This document shows positions 9,580 to 20,429 of a stretch of DNA of 64,000 nt, one piece after another. This DNA is from Myrmaecium sp. VS I D KN 1 (lineage: Eukaryota; Ascomycota; Dothideomycetes; Valsariales; Valsariaceae), in the NCBI GenBank assembly GCA_019775845.1, contig JADQAV010000002.1, positions 124,001 through 188,000 of the forward strand. Direction: 5' to 3'. A program made the translations under genes and the position numbers. The notes below the pieces were generated by a model that saw nothing but the letters and a program-made list of their open reading frames with translations, searched no databases and was not told where the DNA came from. How positions within the stretch are numbered: position 1 is the stretch's first letter; each line of letters begins with the position of its first letter.

Positions 9580-10723
9580 ATGCAGACGCCTTTGCGGATC
9601 CTCCGCCCTGCGGCCTTCAAACCCTCCACCTTCGCTCCGATCTCCTGCCGCGCCTTCTCGATATCCCGCCCGTTGCGCGAGCTCGAGCTCGCCTACGATC
9701 TCTACGAGCCCCCGACCAGTTCTTCCGCAAGCAAAGAGGCGTCCAGCAATGCCGATCCGATCATATTTCTCCACGGGCTGTTCGGGTCTAAAAAGAATAA
9801 CCGGAGTATGAGCAAGTAGGTGACGACTCGTCGCATTCTACCCGACGCAGCAGCTCCCTAACGGTTGTGTGCTTAGGGTACTCGCTCGCGACCTGAACCG
9901 ACCCGTGTACGCCCTCGTGAGCATCCCCTGGCCCCTTCTCTCTTGAAAGCGCCCCAATTGACATCTGTCCGCCTTCCCAGGACCTCCGCAACCACGGCGA
10001 CTCTCCCCATGACCCCGTGCACGACTATACCGCTCTTGCTGCCGACGTCGAGCACTTCATGACCACCCACGAGCTCTCTCACCCAACCATAATCGGACAC
10101 AGCATGGGCGCGAAGACCGCCATGTGCGTGGCCCTCCGCTCGCCATGGCGGGTCAAGGACATCGTGGCGGTGGACAACGCGCCCGTGGACGCGGCGCTGA
10201 AGAGCGACTTCGGCAGATATGTGCAAGGGATGAAGGAGGTGGAGCGCAAGGGCGTCAGCCGCCAGAGCGAAGCGGACGAAATCATGAAGAAATACGCCGA
10301 GGTGGGTCGAGCATTGCATTGGTTTCTGACTGCCACCCCCTCCCTTCCCCCCCCCCAACAAGGCTGACGATATGTCCGAAGGAACTCCCCGTCCGACAAT
10401 TCCTCCTCACCAACCTCGTCCGCTCCAAGCATAACCCACACAAGCTCCACTGGCGCGTGCCCGTGACCTACCTTGCCAATGCGCTCGACAACATGGCCGA
10501 CTTCCCCTTCAAGGACCCGGAGGAGGCGCGCTTCAATAAGCCCGCCCTCTTCGTACGGGGCACCAAGAGCCACTACGTCCCCGACGAGACTATCCCGATC
10601 ATCGGCCGGTTCTTTCCCCGGTTCAAGATCGAGGATGTTGAGGCGGGCCACTGGGTTATTTCCGAGAACCCGGAGCGGTTCCGAGAATGCGTGGTGGATT
10701 TTTTGAAGAGGGACGAGGAATAG
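9580..10723 (+). CDS. mitochondrial alpha/beta hydrolase (ABHD11/Imo32-like)
   Basis: Four exons (9580-9815, 9877-9916, 9981-10301, 10382-10723) give 312 residues. The N-terminus (MQTPLRILRPAAF...SCRAFSISRP) looks like a mitochondrial presequence. The fold shows the oxyanion motif IFLHGLFGS, DLRNHGDSPH, the nucleophile elbow IIGHSMGAKTA, a late FVRGTKSHYV strand and the catalytic His in AGHWVI. This is the set seen in ABHD11 and yeast Imo32. The last intron uses an AAG acceptor just after a good CTGAC branch site; the nearer AAG would break the frame. Exon 2 is only 40 bp. Substrate is unknown; ABHD11 is linked to protecting lipoylated enzymes in mammals. Confidence 0.9.
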
Positions 10724-11085
10724 AGGTGGACGGATTTGATGGGGCGTAATATAGACAGGATGCTATTGTCGGCAGGGGCCAGGCGTAACTAAGAAGAGCT
10801 AAGAGGAGTGTACATGTGATGTGTCTCTGTAGATGAATACTGGGTCGTTTAGACGGAGTTCGGCGTGCCGAAGGCAGAAGCTGGGGATGCCTTAGCTCTG
10901 CGAGCTTGGATGTCTGCCGATTGGTCCGACAGGAATGGAGCTGCGTGGCCTGAGGCCCAAGCTTCCTGGCCCCACCTCAGCATCAGTGGGGAGAGCTTGC
11001 CGTCGAGCAAATATTCACAGCTTCATACCTCATCACCGTGAACTTCAGGGCGAGTTGCACCGAACCCGGCGCCGTAACTGTGACA
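10724..11085. other. 362-bp spacer between two alpha/beta hydrolase genes
   Basis: 3' region of the ABHD11-like gene and promoter of the next gene, same strand. No feature is recognised. Confidence 0.5.
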
Positions 11086-11882
11086 ATGCCGCCGCGTCTT
11101 CCCACCGCCAACGACTTCCCCTCATCCATCACTCTCACCATTACGCCTCGTAAGTCTCCCTGCCTGCAGCCTGCCGTGAGCGAACACCCGCCAACACGCA
11201 GCCAGCCCCTCCCTCCCACCCGCCGACCAACGTCCTCATCCTCCTTCATGGCCTCGGCGACTCCATAGGCCCCTTCACCTCTCTCGGCCGGCAGCTTAAC
11301 CTGCCTGAGACGGCATGCATAGCCATCCAAGCGCCCAAGCCACTCCCGTTCGACCTGCCCGGCTTCCACTGGGGGGACGATCTGGAGTTCGACGAGGCGA
11401 CCGGTGAGATGGATTTCGACACGGGCTTCAAGGGTGCCTCCACGCTCGTGCTGGACGAGGTCATCCGCCACGGTCTCCTGGCCAAGTGCGGCTACCGGCC
11501 GCGGGACATCTCGCTCTTCGGCCTGGGCCAGGGCGGCATGGTGGCATTGCGGGTGGCGGCGGAGCTGCAGGGCCCGGAGGAGGAGCTCGGCGGCGTGGTC
11601 AGCATCGGCGGGCCGCTGCCCGGTGACGCGCCGTTGCAGCCGGCGGGTACGAAGAACCGAACGCCGGTAATGCTTTGCAAGGGCGACCGCGGGAGCAAGG
11701 TCACCGACAGCAACGTTAGCCGGCTGAGGGGCGCGTTCGAGTTCGTGGAGGTGGTGGAGTGGAGGAGGAAGGGCGACGCCATGCCCTCGAACAGGGAGGA
11801 GATGCTGCCGATCATGAAGTTCTGGGCGCGGAGGCTCCGGAGCGTGCGGGGCGTGCCGGAAGGGGCCGTGGAGTTGCGGTAG
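11086..11882 (+). CDS. acyl-protein thioesterase-like protein lacking the catalytic triad (predicted pseudoenzyme)
   Basis: Exons 11086-11149 and 11206-11882 (intron 56 bp; the second of two nearby AGs keeps frame) give 246 residues. The fold is that of the phospholipase/carboxylesterase family: LILLHGLGDSIGPF, then IQAPKPLPFDLPGFHWGDD, then the nucleophile-elbow position. There the family's GFSQGG reads GLGQGG, so Ser is replaced by Gly. The Asp loop (family GDxD) reads GDRGS, and the His position (family EGMMHSS) reads KGDAMPS. All three triad residues are therefore absent, while the surrounding motifs and the tail REEMLPIMKFW are intact. A binding or chaperone role is an inference. Confidence 0.85.
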
Positions 11883-13419
11883 GCATGATGAGGTCACGGA
11901 CTCTGAATCCTCTTGGAGAAGAGAGAAGTTCCTAGTCGAGTCGTCCGATGGCTGGCTACATATGCTCGTACGGCAGGGCTGGGCGCCCAGCTTGTCCTCC
12001 AAAACTCGACAGGACGCGATAGTCACCTTAAGAGCATCGCGGCGACGCACTGATCGCTCCCAGCGCCCGCTCAATTCCAAATGGGCTGGCGGTCTCGAAC
12101 GGGCCGAAGCTGGTGCGTTTGCTTATTACAACATGTCGACCAACCCCCCTTTCTACAGAAATGGGCTTCATTCAACGCATCTTTTATGTTGTGTTGGCGC
12201 CGCACGCACGTACATAAGGTTGTCTTGCAGCATCCCACGGATACATAACAGTTCGAAGTATCATTATTTGACCGTCTGGCCCAAGCTCCGCCTCATGAAA
12301 CATTGCCGATCACTTCGTGGACAACATTGTCCCATACAGTCACGGTCAATTGAGGTCACAATTCTCCCGTCAATCATTCCTCTGCTCGCGACAAAGTCTG
12401 CCTGATCGACTGGCGCTCTGGAAACACCGCCGGAGCACCCAAAACCCCGGGTAGGATTATCTGTCGATGGCCAAGGAGACACGCGGCCGGGCTTCGCTGC
12501 CCAGCCGGAGATCCGCGTCTTGTCGTGCAGAGATGGCTTGGCGATGCGAAGGCATGCACTACAGCTTCCCTGTCGAGATGGAGACTCTGTGATATCGGCC
12601 TTGGCGACAAATGCCCAGAGCGGATACGCAATGACCTACCTTCCGCTTTCGCTCCCTGCGGATGCTCACCGGCGTCAATGATTTGATGGTTCGACTTCTT
12701 ATCTTTCCAATGCACTCTGCCCTGTGCATCTTGCCGCACATACTCCTGGGGCTTAGGTATGTATAGCCCAGCCCGGCCAATCGGACTCCGAGCTACAGGA
12801 CATCCTTCTATCACGGTTATGTGTAAACCCGAAATCCGACATATACGACTCTTCACTCGATTCTGCCTTCCCTCCTCGATCGAGCCTTGGCGGGCGGAGC
12901 ACATCTGACAAGAACTCCCAGGGCGGAAAGCCTTACAATCTGTGCTATCTCTTTCCAAGGCTGTTATGTGGTATTGTACCACCCACGTGCAGCGGAAGGC
13001 CCACCGTGCACGACCCCAGAAGGTGTCCGTTTGGATAGTGATCGGCAAGCACACCATTCCCCGACACAGCCTCAGGTCTTGTCGACCCAACACCGCGCAG
13101 CTTGCGGGTCACTGCTTCACCATTGATCGCCCCACGGAAGATGCTGATAGGCGTGGGTGCATGCAGTCACCATTGCCAACTGCTGGACGGGGTGTTAAGG
13201 GGGTTCCAGACCGAAGCATCATTTTAACTGAACCTCTCCCCCCCCAAGCATCCCCTTGACTTGTCCTCGTTTCTTTGTACTCCAGTCGCTCCTTACCGTC
13301 TTCGCTTCTTCTATCCCTCTTGGATATCTTTCTGCCGTCGTGGCGCTATTTCAATGATCTTCATTCACCCTTCACTTGGTCTATGCCCCATTTCTTTCCC
13401 ATTGTGAATCAAGAGCAAT
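11883..13419. other. 1.5-kb intergenic region
   Basis: Between two + strand genes. It contains a 239-codon open frame on the minus strand (12374-13093), but its composition (many Arg, Ser, Cys and His, with no hydrophobic pattern) and its lack of any domain argue against coding. No tRNA B-box, inverted repeat or transposase remnant is seen. Pyrimidine-rich sequence just before 13420 suits a promoter and 5' leader. Confidence 0.5.
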
Positions 13420-14448
13420 ATGACCACCATCCAGCCACCAACAGAAGTGGAGAAGAAGTCTCTGGACAGCGGAAACTCGGCTTCACGCCCCTCCACATCC
13501 AACAGTAAGGACTGGGTCTCAGCACTAGTCATCCCATACGAGCAGGATCCTCACGGTCATTCAGATTCCCAAACCCCACCAGTTCTGTCATTCGAGGATG
13601 TCGAGAAGGGCGAGACAACCAAACGACACTCGATCGAGAACGTGCGTGCCATCCTCACGCAGCCGTTCTCCCGACGTGCTCAGCACTATCTCGCCGAGGA
13701 CCTCAGCAACGACCGTTACCTGCACGCCCAGCTGATCTTCCTGACACTGGTGACGGGGGTCCTGGACGCGGTCACCTTCCACCGGTACCGGATGTTCATC
13801 TCCAAGCAGACGGGCAACATCATCCTCCTGGCGCAAGTGGCCCTCCACGGCGAGGCCGTCGTCCCGGACGAGCCCAACGTGGCCGCCTCCCTCCTCTTCT
13901 TCCTCTGCGGCGCCGCGCTGTTCGGGCACGTGGGGAACCTGCTCGGATCCCGGCGGCGGGCGTGGGTGCTGCTCTCGAACCTGACGCAGACGGCGCTGGT
14001 CGTCGCCGCGCTCGCGATCCACGGCCTCGTCAGCCAGGCGCCCAACGACGGGCCGGCGGTCGGGGTGCTGGGCCTGCTCTCGTTCGCGATGGCGGGCCAG
14101 ATCGCCATGGCCATCGGCCTCGGCATGCCCGAGCTCAACACCACCATGATCACCGGCGCGGTCGTGCAGATCGCCATCGACCCGAACCTGCTCCGCGTCC
14201 GCAACGTCGCTCGGAACCGCCGCGTGCTGTTCGTTCTTGCTTTGTTTGCGGGGGCTTGCGTTGGCACTGCGTCGAATCGCTGGGTGGGCGCGTGGGTCCC
14301 GCTGCTTGTGGTTGCGACGTGCAAGGCGGCGGTTTGTTTGACTTTTCTTTTGAACCGCGGACGCGCCCCGGAGCGGGCGGACTCGACGGGGAGCGAGGCG
14401 GAGAAGGGCGAGGCGTTGTCGCTTTTTAGAGTTATCTGGGGTGATTAG
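13420..14448 (+). CDS. DUF1275 (YoaK-type) membrane protein
   Basis: A 342-residue single-exon protein. The first ~100 residues are hydrophilic and cytosolic. Six or so hydrophobic segments then follow, with the DUF1275 marks TLVTGVLDAVTFHRYRMFISKQTGNI in the first, GHVGNLLGSRRRAW, the fifth-segment block GLGMPELNTTMITGAVVQIA, and a last pair of segments before a polar tail. In DUF1275 proteins the N-T-x-x-T-G block is the most conserved. The family is widespread in fungi and bacteria and has no established function; transport is only a guess from the topology. Confidence 0.88.
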   Translation: MTTIQPPTEVEKKSLDSGNSASRPSTSNSKDWVSALVIPYEQDPHGHSDSQTPPVLSFEDVEKGETTKRHSIENVRAILTQPFSRRAQHYLAEDLSNDRYLHAQLIFLTLVTGVLDAVTFHRYRMFISKQTGNIILLAQVALHGEAVVPDEPNVAASLLFFLCGAALFGHVGNLLGSRRRAWVLLSNLTQTALVVAALAIHGLVSQAPNDGPAVGVLGLLSFAMAGQIAMAIGLGMPELNTTMITGAVVQIAIDPNLLRVRNVARNRRVLFVLALFAGACVGTASNRWVGAWVPLLVVATCKAAVCLTFLLNRGRAPERADSTGSEAEKGEALSLFRVIWGD

Positions 14449-15128
14449 AGAGAGTGTTTAAGAACGGGGATAAGCAAAAGGTTGACGACACGAGCTTGTG
14501 TCGTAGCCCGAGGTGAAAAAAGGGGGAGGTAATGCATTTCCCTCCCCCAGGCTTGCTGGAGTTGAGAAAGGCGGCGTTGTTTGGAGTTTTGGACTTTCGC
14601 TTGATGTCTTCTTTTTTTCCGCTGTTCTTTGCTGTCGATACCACGACCACGAGTCCGCTCTCTGATATATGGCGTTCTCTGGGTTGGGGAGAGATGACTG
14701 ACCGACCGGATGTCCGTCGTTTTTCATACTGGATGTTCTCTTTTCTTTTTAACCCTACGTCTAGTTTAGACAGTACGTACACAAAATGTTTTTGTAGTTG
14801 TTAGTTACCTATCTGCTTCCGCAGATTTAACACGTGAAAAACATTCACATCTGTATATATTTTGGTGGCTATGCGTATTCAAGCTGCGAAAGCGGTTTTC
14901 TTGCAGTGAAAGCGGCTGGCTGAAGCCTTGTGACCGATGCCTTAATGCCTGATCACGGGTCCATCCGACGCCGGCCTCCCGGCTTTAAGCGGCGGATCCC
15001 TTAGTTCCGACGCCACTGATGGATGGACGCATCGCCACCTGAACGACATCCATCTCAAGCCAAGATGACTTTCTCACCTACTCCCTCCTCACTTCCCACT
15101 TCACCACGATCCCGCTCAGCTGCCTGTC
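14449..15128. other. 680-bp intergenic region
   Basis: 3' region of the DUF1275 gene and the RAD14 promoter. T-rich, with no supported feature. Confidence 0.5.
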
Positions 15129-16436
15129 ATGACCACTAAGGCTTCGACACCTCCGCCGCAGACCGCCGCTCCCGGCAGTATACCCAAGGCGCCTTTGACG
15201 CCTGAGCAAGTGCGGCGACTGGTATAGCCCCCGATACCCATCCATCTGATCTCTCAAAGAACCGTCCTTTCTAACCCTCCATCCTCGCCATAGGAAATCG
15301 AGCGTCTCCGCGCCAAAGCCCGCGCCCAGCAAGCCTCCGTCGCATCCGCCAGCGCTGGGCCCTCCCCCTCCATTGCCGCCGGCCACAAACGCCCTCACAG
15401 CGCCATCTCCACGCACCCACCCGCCAGCAACCGCGATGCGCGCAACCCGCCACTCGGCAGCGGCGGCGCCATGTCGCAGCCGCGCGACAACGCCAACGTG
15501 ACCCGTCCGCTGCGGAAGCAGCAGCAGCAGCATCATCAGCATGTCGTCACGCGGGACTCCTACATCGAGTACGACTTCTCGAAGATGACGGACACGAAAG
15601 GCGGTTTCCTCAGCGCCGTCGACGACCCGCACAACCGGGCGATGCAGCACCCGACGGCTGGACGCAGCGGCGGTCGGGGAGTCGCCGTGGAGGAGAAGCC
15701 GGCGCACATGTCGCTGGCAGAGTGGGAGCGGGCGCAGACGATCAAGCGGCTGAAGGCGGCGCGGGCGGGACCATTCGAGCCGGGGATCACGGCGCTGGGG
15801 GCGAAAGAGGGGGAGGGCAAGGCCGAGGCGGCGAAATGCGAGGACTGCGGCAGTCTGGAGATCGACTGGCAGTGGGAGGAGTGCTTCCGGGTGCGGGTGT
15901 GCGGGGCGTGCAAGGAGCGGGGGCCGGAGCGGTGGAGCCTGCTCACGAAGACGGAGGTGAAGGAGGATTATCTGCTGACGGATAGCGAGCTGCGCGATGT
16001 GGATCTCCTGCCTCGTCTTTCTCGGCCGAATCCCCATAAGAGCACTTACCATGATATGCAACTCTTCCTCCGCGGCCAGGTGGAGGCGTACGCGTTTAGC
16101 GACCGCAAGTGGGGCAGCCCCGAGGCGTTGGATGAGGCGTTCGCCGAGCGCAAGCGTGAGCGCGAACGCCGCAGGGAAAAACGGTTTCAGGAGAAGCTTG
16201 GGGAGCTCAAGCGGCGGACGCGGGTGGAGGCGTTTCGTCGCGGGAGGAAGACGGGGGATGGGGAGGAGGCGGTGGATGGTGGGGGGGAGGTGCTGGTGGG
16301 GAGGCGTGGTGGCGTGGGACGGCGGAATGGGAAGCATGAGCATGTTTGGGGTACGGCGGTGGTGGATCCGGCGACGGGGATGGAGCGGAAGGGCTGCGTG
16401 GAGTGTGGGATGGAGGTTGAGGAGCTGACGTTTTGA
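15129..16436 (+). CDS. RAD14: nucleotide excision repair protein Rad14/XPA
   Basis: Exons 15129-15221 and 15294-16436 (intron 72 bp, branch CTAAC, phase 0) give 411 residues. Rad14/XPA binds damaged DNA and positions the NER machinery in the nucleus. Exon 2 opens with EIERLRAKARAQQ, a short helix typical of the family. The conserved block YIEYDFSKMTDTKGGFL precedes a Cys4 zinc finger (C-E-D-C and C-G-A-C pairs) and the DNA-binding core KTEVKEDYLLTDSELRD, PNPHKSTYHDMQLFLR and VEAYAFSDRKWGS. A very basic helix follows (about residues 330-360). The C-terminus has a further CVEC pair after HEHVWG, also seen in fungal homologues. A CAG/CAT-rich stretch adds a Gln/His run near residue 105. Confidence 0.94.
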
Positions 16437-17131
16437 GGTTGTTCGTGGCTTTTGCTTTTCTTGAGCGCTGCGGTCGGGTCGTTTTGATGCTGCTATTTAT
16501 CGTCGGAGCTACTGTGCAGCTCCGTATAGATATTTATAGTTATATATACCCCTTTCATATACCTCATAAACGATACCGGCTTTCCGTTTCGAAATCAAAG
16601 CAGTGAAGGCTTCGGCATCGCTGCATCCGATCATTCTCCAACTAGTCTTACAAAATGATAGCCTTGCACGCGGACGAGAGCAAGGTGGGGTCTGATGAAG
16701 ATGGGTGATTTGTATGCTATATGAAGCGGCCAAACCAGTTCGAGGGGAATCTGCGTGGTGAACATAACGTGAGCAAGGGAACAACCGGTACTTGAAGCGT
16801 TCTCAATGAGTTCTCAATAGGTCTCAATGGACTGACGGACGGTGCTAGTGATGCCATACATGGCGTCAATATGTGCGAATCGCCCATCTGTTCTCTTTAT
16901 TTCCCTTTTCGAATTCTAAACGCCATGTCGTATCTCCACCCAGCATGACTGACCAACTCCTTTGCTTCGCTTTTTTCTATAACCGTCTATGTCCCATGTC
17001 CGGAACCCCCCACGACATATTTCTCCAAACGCCGACATTAGGAGCCGAATATGAGAATGATGCTTTTCACCCCTTCCTCAATCTCTCCACCCGCCTGGCA
17101 CCCAGTTGCTCATTCCAATAAGCCTTCCAAA
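16437..17131. other. 695-bp region between convergent genes RAD14 and SER2
   Basis: 3' regions of both genes, AT-rich with TATATA runs near 16540. It contains no promoter by orientation and no open frame of note. Confidence 0.55.
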
Positions 17132-18229
17132 TCAAGCGTCATCAAAAACGCCCAACTCCCTCAGATCCTGCGCAGTCAAGCCCATCAACCACAGCAACTC
17201 CCACAAATCCCTCCCATTCACCCGCGCAGGCGCTTGCTCCTGCACCAGCTTCTTCGCCTTCCACGCGACACCCAACCCCGCCACCTCCATCATCTTCAGA
17301 TCATTCGCCCCATCGCCCACGCAAACCACCGACTCAAGCGGCACATTCTCCTTCGCAGCAATCTCCTGCGTAAGCAACGCCTTCCGCTCCGCATGCACGA
17401 TCTCGCCCTCCAGCTCACCCGTCAGGGTGAGCCCATCCTCACTCACAACCAGACGATTGGCAAAGAAGTAATCCAGACCGAGCTCCCCCGCCAGCCAGCC
17501 AGCCAGGGGCATAAAGCCGCCGCTCAGCACCGCAAGGCGAAGGCCAAGACGCTTGAGCGCGGCGGTGAGGGCGCGGGCACCCGGGGCGATGGTGATGCGG
17601 GGCCTGATGTCCTCCCAGACGGCGCTGGAGACGCCGGCGAGGAGGCGGCAGCGGGCGCGGAGGGAGGCGCTGAAGTCGAGCTCGCCGTTCATGGCGCGTT
17701 CGGTGATGGCGCTGACCTGGCGTTGGAAGTCGGGACCCAGCTGCGCGGCGACTTCGTCGATCACTTCTTGCGCGATGAGCGTGCTGTCCATGTCGAAGAT
17801 GGCGAGGCGGCGGTGCCGGCGCCAGATGGATTCGCGTTGGAAGATGAGCTCGAGGTGGTGGGTGTGCTCGAAGGTGGTGATGGCCGGGTGGGTGCGTAGG
17901 GCGGTGGGGGTGGTGGTGGGGGCTGGGAAGGTGGCTTCGATCACTTGGGGGTAGAGAGGGTGGTCGAGTGGGCGGAGGGTTAGGGCGGAGAGGTCGCTGG
18001 ATGAGGGACCGGCTTGGGAGAGGGCGGCGCGGAAAGCATCGAGGATGGGAGCGGAGAGGTATGCGCCGTCGCGCTGGGCGGAGGCAGGGGCGTCGGGAGC
18101 GGCGGCGGGAGCGCTGGTGAGAGTCGGCGGGAGGATGGCGGGAGGGGGGACGGCGTGGTTGCGGCGGGAGTAGAGTAATGTCGCGACGATGAGGTCGGAG
18201 CTGGCGGGATTGGGCTGGTTCGCGGCCAT
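17132..18229 (-). CDS. SER2: phosphoserine phosphatase
   Basis: A 365-residue single-exon HAD-superfamily enzyme for the last step of serine synthesis (phosphoserine to serine). Motif I is FDMDSTLI (nucleophile and acid Asp). A cap segment EVIDEVAAQLG...ITERAMNGELDF follows, then motif II LAVLSGGF, motif III Lys (HAERKALL) and motif IV CVGDGANDLKMM. The N-terminal ~130 residues form the extra domain common in fungal SerB-type proteins and are here stretched by Ala/Pro-rich sequence. The C-terminus ends DLRELGVFDDA. It starts 250 bp from the divergent Fta7 gene, so the short spacer 18230-18479 should be a bidirectional promoter. Confidence 0.94.
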   Translation of the reverse strand: MAANQPNPASSDLIVATLLYSRRNHAVPPPAILPPTLTSAPAAAPDAPASAQRDGAYLSAPILDAFRAALSQAGPSSSDLSALTLRPLDHPLYPQVIEATFPAPTTTPTALRTHPAITTFEHTHHLELIFQRESIWRRHRRLAIFDMDSTLIAQEVIDEVAAQLGPDFQRQVSAITERAMNGELDFSASLRARCRLLAGVSSAVWEDIRPRITIAPGARALTAALKRLGLRLAVLSGGFMPLAGWLAGELGLDYFFANRLVVSEDGLTLTGELEGEIVHAERKALLTQEIAAKENVPLESVVCVGDGANDLKMMEVAGLGVAWKAKKLVQEQAPARVNGRDLWELLWLMGLTAQDLRELGVFDDA

Positions 18230-18479
18230 TGTGTTTGTGGTGGTGATATCCCCCGAGCGAAGGTACTGGCGTTGTCGGATGGAGGTACGCAGTTCACTGA
18301 CGCGGGCGGAAATTCAGCGGGGCGATGTCGGTCCCGCGCCCTTTCATGCCTGAGGCATTAAATGCTGGGTTGTTTATCTGATGACGGAGTGATCACGGCT
18401 ACTAGGTAAACTCCCATCTCCGCGCGCGCGACCACCTCCGCAACAATCCATCACGCCCAGCTCCAACAACCATGACATA

Positions 18480-19664
18480 ATGGTACATTTCCCAATCTGA
18501 TGATCGCACCTGCACTCTCTGACGTCCGACAGGTTCTACCATCCTCACAAGGGCCCCGAAAGCGCGGTCGTCCCCCAGGCGTACCGCGTCAGGACAAGGC
18601 CGCGGCCGCGGCCGCATCCTCGCGCTCCACTGCACGTAACCCTTCCGGAAAGGGAGGCAGATCTTCTGGTCAGGGAAAGGCGACCAGAATTGGCGAACCT
18701 TCAAAACCCTCCAGTCGATCAACCCGCACAGCTGCGCCGGCACCTGCTTCATCCGGCGCGTCGGGAGAGCCACGGCAGAAGCAGAAGCCAGTACAGACGA
18801 AGCGCAAACGCAAGGCCTCCGATGCCGACCTGTCCGACCGCGAAGACGAGCTGGCCTCGAATGATTACGCATACATGAAAGCACGCACCAGGCACATCCC
18901 GCAGGAGATCATCAAGACGAGTTGGGGGGCACCGACGGCTTTGGTTCAGGGGCGGGTCAACGAGATTCTCAGGGAGGCGAAGCGGGCTGTGGTGGCTGAG
19001 AGGCGGGATGCGAAGAGAAGGAACGAAGCTGAGGTGGTTCTGGGGGCTTTGGTGAAGAAGCTGGAAGAGAGGCTGCCGAAGATGCCTTTCCCGCCGCGAA
19101 CGACGGAAGTGCTGTTTGATTTGAACGGGTTGGTGGGCCGGAATGTGAGTTGTCTTCACCGCCCCCCGGGCCAAATTCCCAATTTGCGCGTCCAGAGATG
19201 CTGATATCACGCAGAGAGGATTCGAAATGGAACTTACGCCGGCATTGCATTCAGCTGAGCTGCTCAAGCTGGAAATCGAGAAGGAGGAACGCGCGTTGGA
19301 GCGGGATCGTGCGATGCTGTCCACGCTGGAAGCGAACGCCAAGGCGGAGGAGAGGAGACAGAGGCAACACGCGACGAAGGCGCACCCGCTCCTGAAAGGG
19401 CACGCTGTGTCGCGTCAATTCAGGGACGATGCACAGAGCATTGGCTTACTCCCATCAGAGGAGCCCACGGACCTGATGGATCGACCGGACAAGGATCTAG
19501 CACCATTGCTCATGCAGCTGCGCAACCATCTGGATAGTATGCAGGCGAACCGCGAACAGGCAGAGGGCGCTGGCGATGCCATCGACGGAGCACGTGCCGC
19601 TCTGGACGAGGTATTATATACGTTTGCAGAGCCGCAGAAGTACCGAGCGTTAGCAGGTGTGTGA
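18480..19664 (+). CDS. CENP-Q/Fta7-type inner kinetochore protein
   Basis: The main body is in exons up to 19144 and from 19215 to 19664 (intron 70 bp). Two starts are possible. One is ATG at 18480, with A at -3 and G at +4 and an intron directly after the ATG (18483-18532, branch CTGAC), giving about 354 residues. The other is an unspliced ATG at 18500, giving 364 residues. The N-terminal third is basic and Ser/Ala-rich with an AT-hook-like KRGRPPG. Residues of about 125-210 hold a conserved block (TRHIPQEIIKTSW, then FPPRTTEVLFDLNGL). The C-terminal half is coiled coil (AELLKLEIEKEERALERD) with a HPLL motif. This pattern fits CENP-Q in the CCAN/Sim4 complex. Family assignment is by pattern memory and less certain than its neighbours. 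Confidence 0.72.
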
Positions 19665-20429
19665 CGAGTACATGGATTCACCACGGTCAGGCGTCTATCT
19701 CAGGTACGAAAGAGGAATTCTAGGGACGGGCAGGGCGACAAGGCGTTTGGTGTTTGGGTAGGGAAGTCCTGTACGGAGTAGTGCAGTCCTCAGATGCGCA
19801 CAGGATCCCGGAGGACTGGTTCGCTTGCCAGGGGGTTAAATGCTCTGAACCCATCCGGAGGCGCTGCTGTTATTTATATCGCGATGCAGTGCAGGCATCA
19901 TATCGAGATGAAATCCCGTCAGATGATTGGTGTCTACCGTGCTTCGGATGGTTGCATTGAACAGGGGAGGCCGCGGCATTCGAGCGCAAACTGAAATCCC
20001 ATAGAACTGTGCAAAATCGCCACTGTGTCTGTATACGGCACGGCATCAGTGCGTACATGAGTAAACGCCTGGAGTACCTCACTATGTATCTTAGTATGTG
20101 AGGGAAGACGGGGATATGATTACCTTCACGGAGTACCGTTGCTGGCTACTACGGATACGCACCCCGCATTTCCCACCACTCTCGAATGCCTCAGGCCGCC
20201 ACCCGCTCATCCGCCGACGAAGTGGGACTTGGGACCTCGCGTGCGACCCTTCGGATTACCTTACACAACTCCATTGTCGCTGCAACATCCAAAGAAAACG
20301 TGGACCAGAGCGAATGCCGTGGCCGTCCGCCCTTCCTCCCCACCAGCGCGCTTCCAGCTGAACTATCCGTCCCGTCCGCTACGAACCTCCCTTGCCCATG
20401 CCTGGCGACCTGCAGACGCCCGCACCTGA
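19665..20429. other. 765-bp intergenic region upstream of the AcuM-like gene
   Basis: 3' region of Fta7 and promoter of the Zn2Cys6 gene. Short open frames only; no feature is recognised. Confidence 0.5.

Noticed and set aside
10342-10381. Nearer AAG acceptor in the last intron of the ABHD11-like gene
   Set aside because: It breaks the frame; the AAG at 10381 keeps ELPVRQFLL and has a good branch site.
12374-13093. 239-codon open frame on the minus strand
   Set aside because: No domain, erratic composition, and no splice or codon pattern like neighbouring genes; treated as chance.
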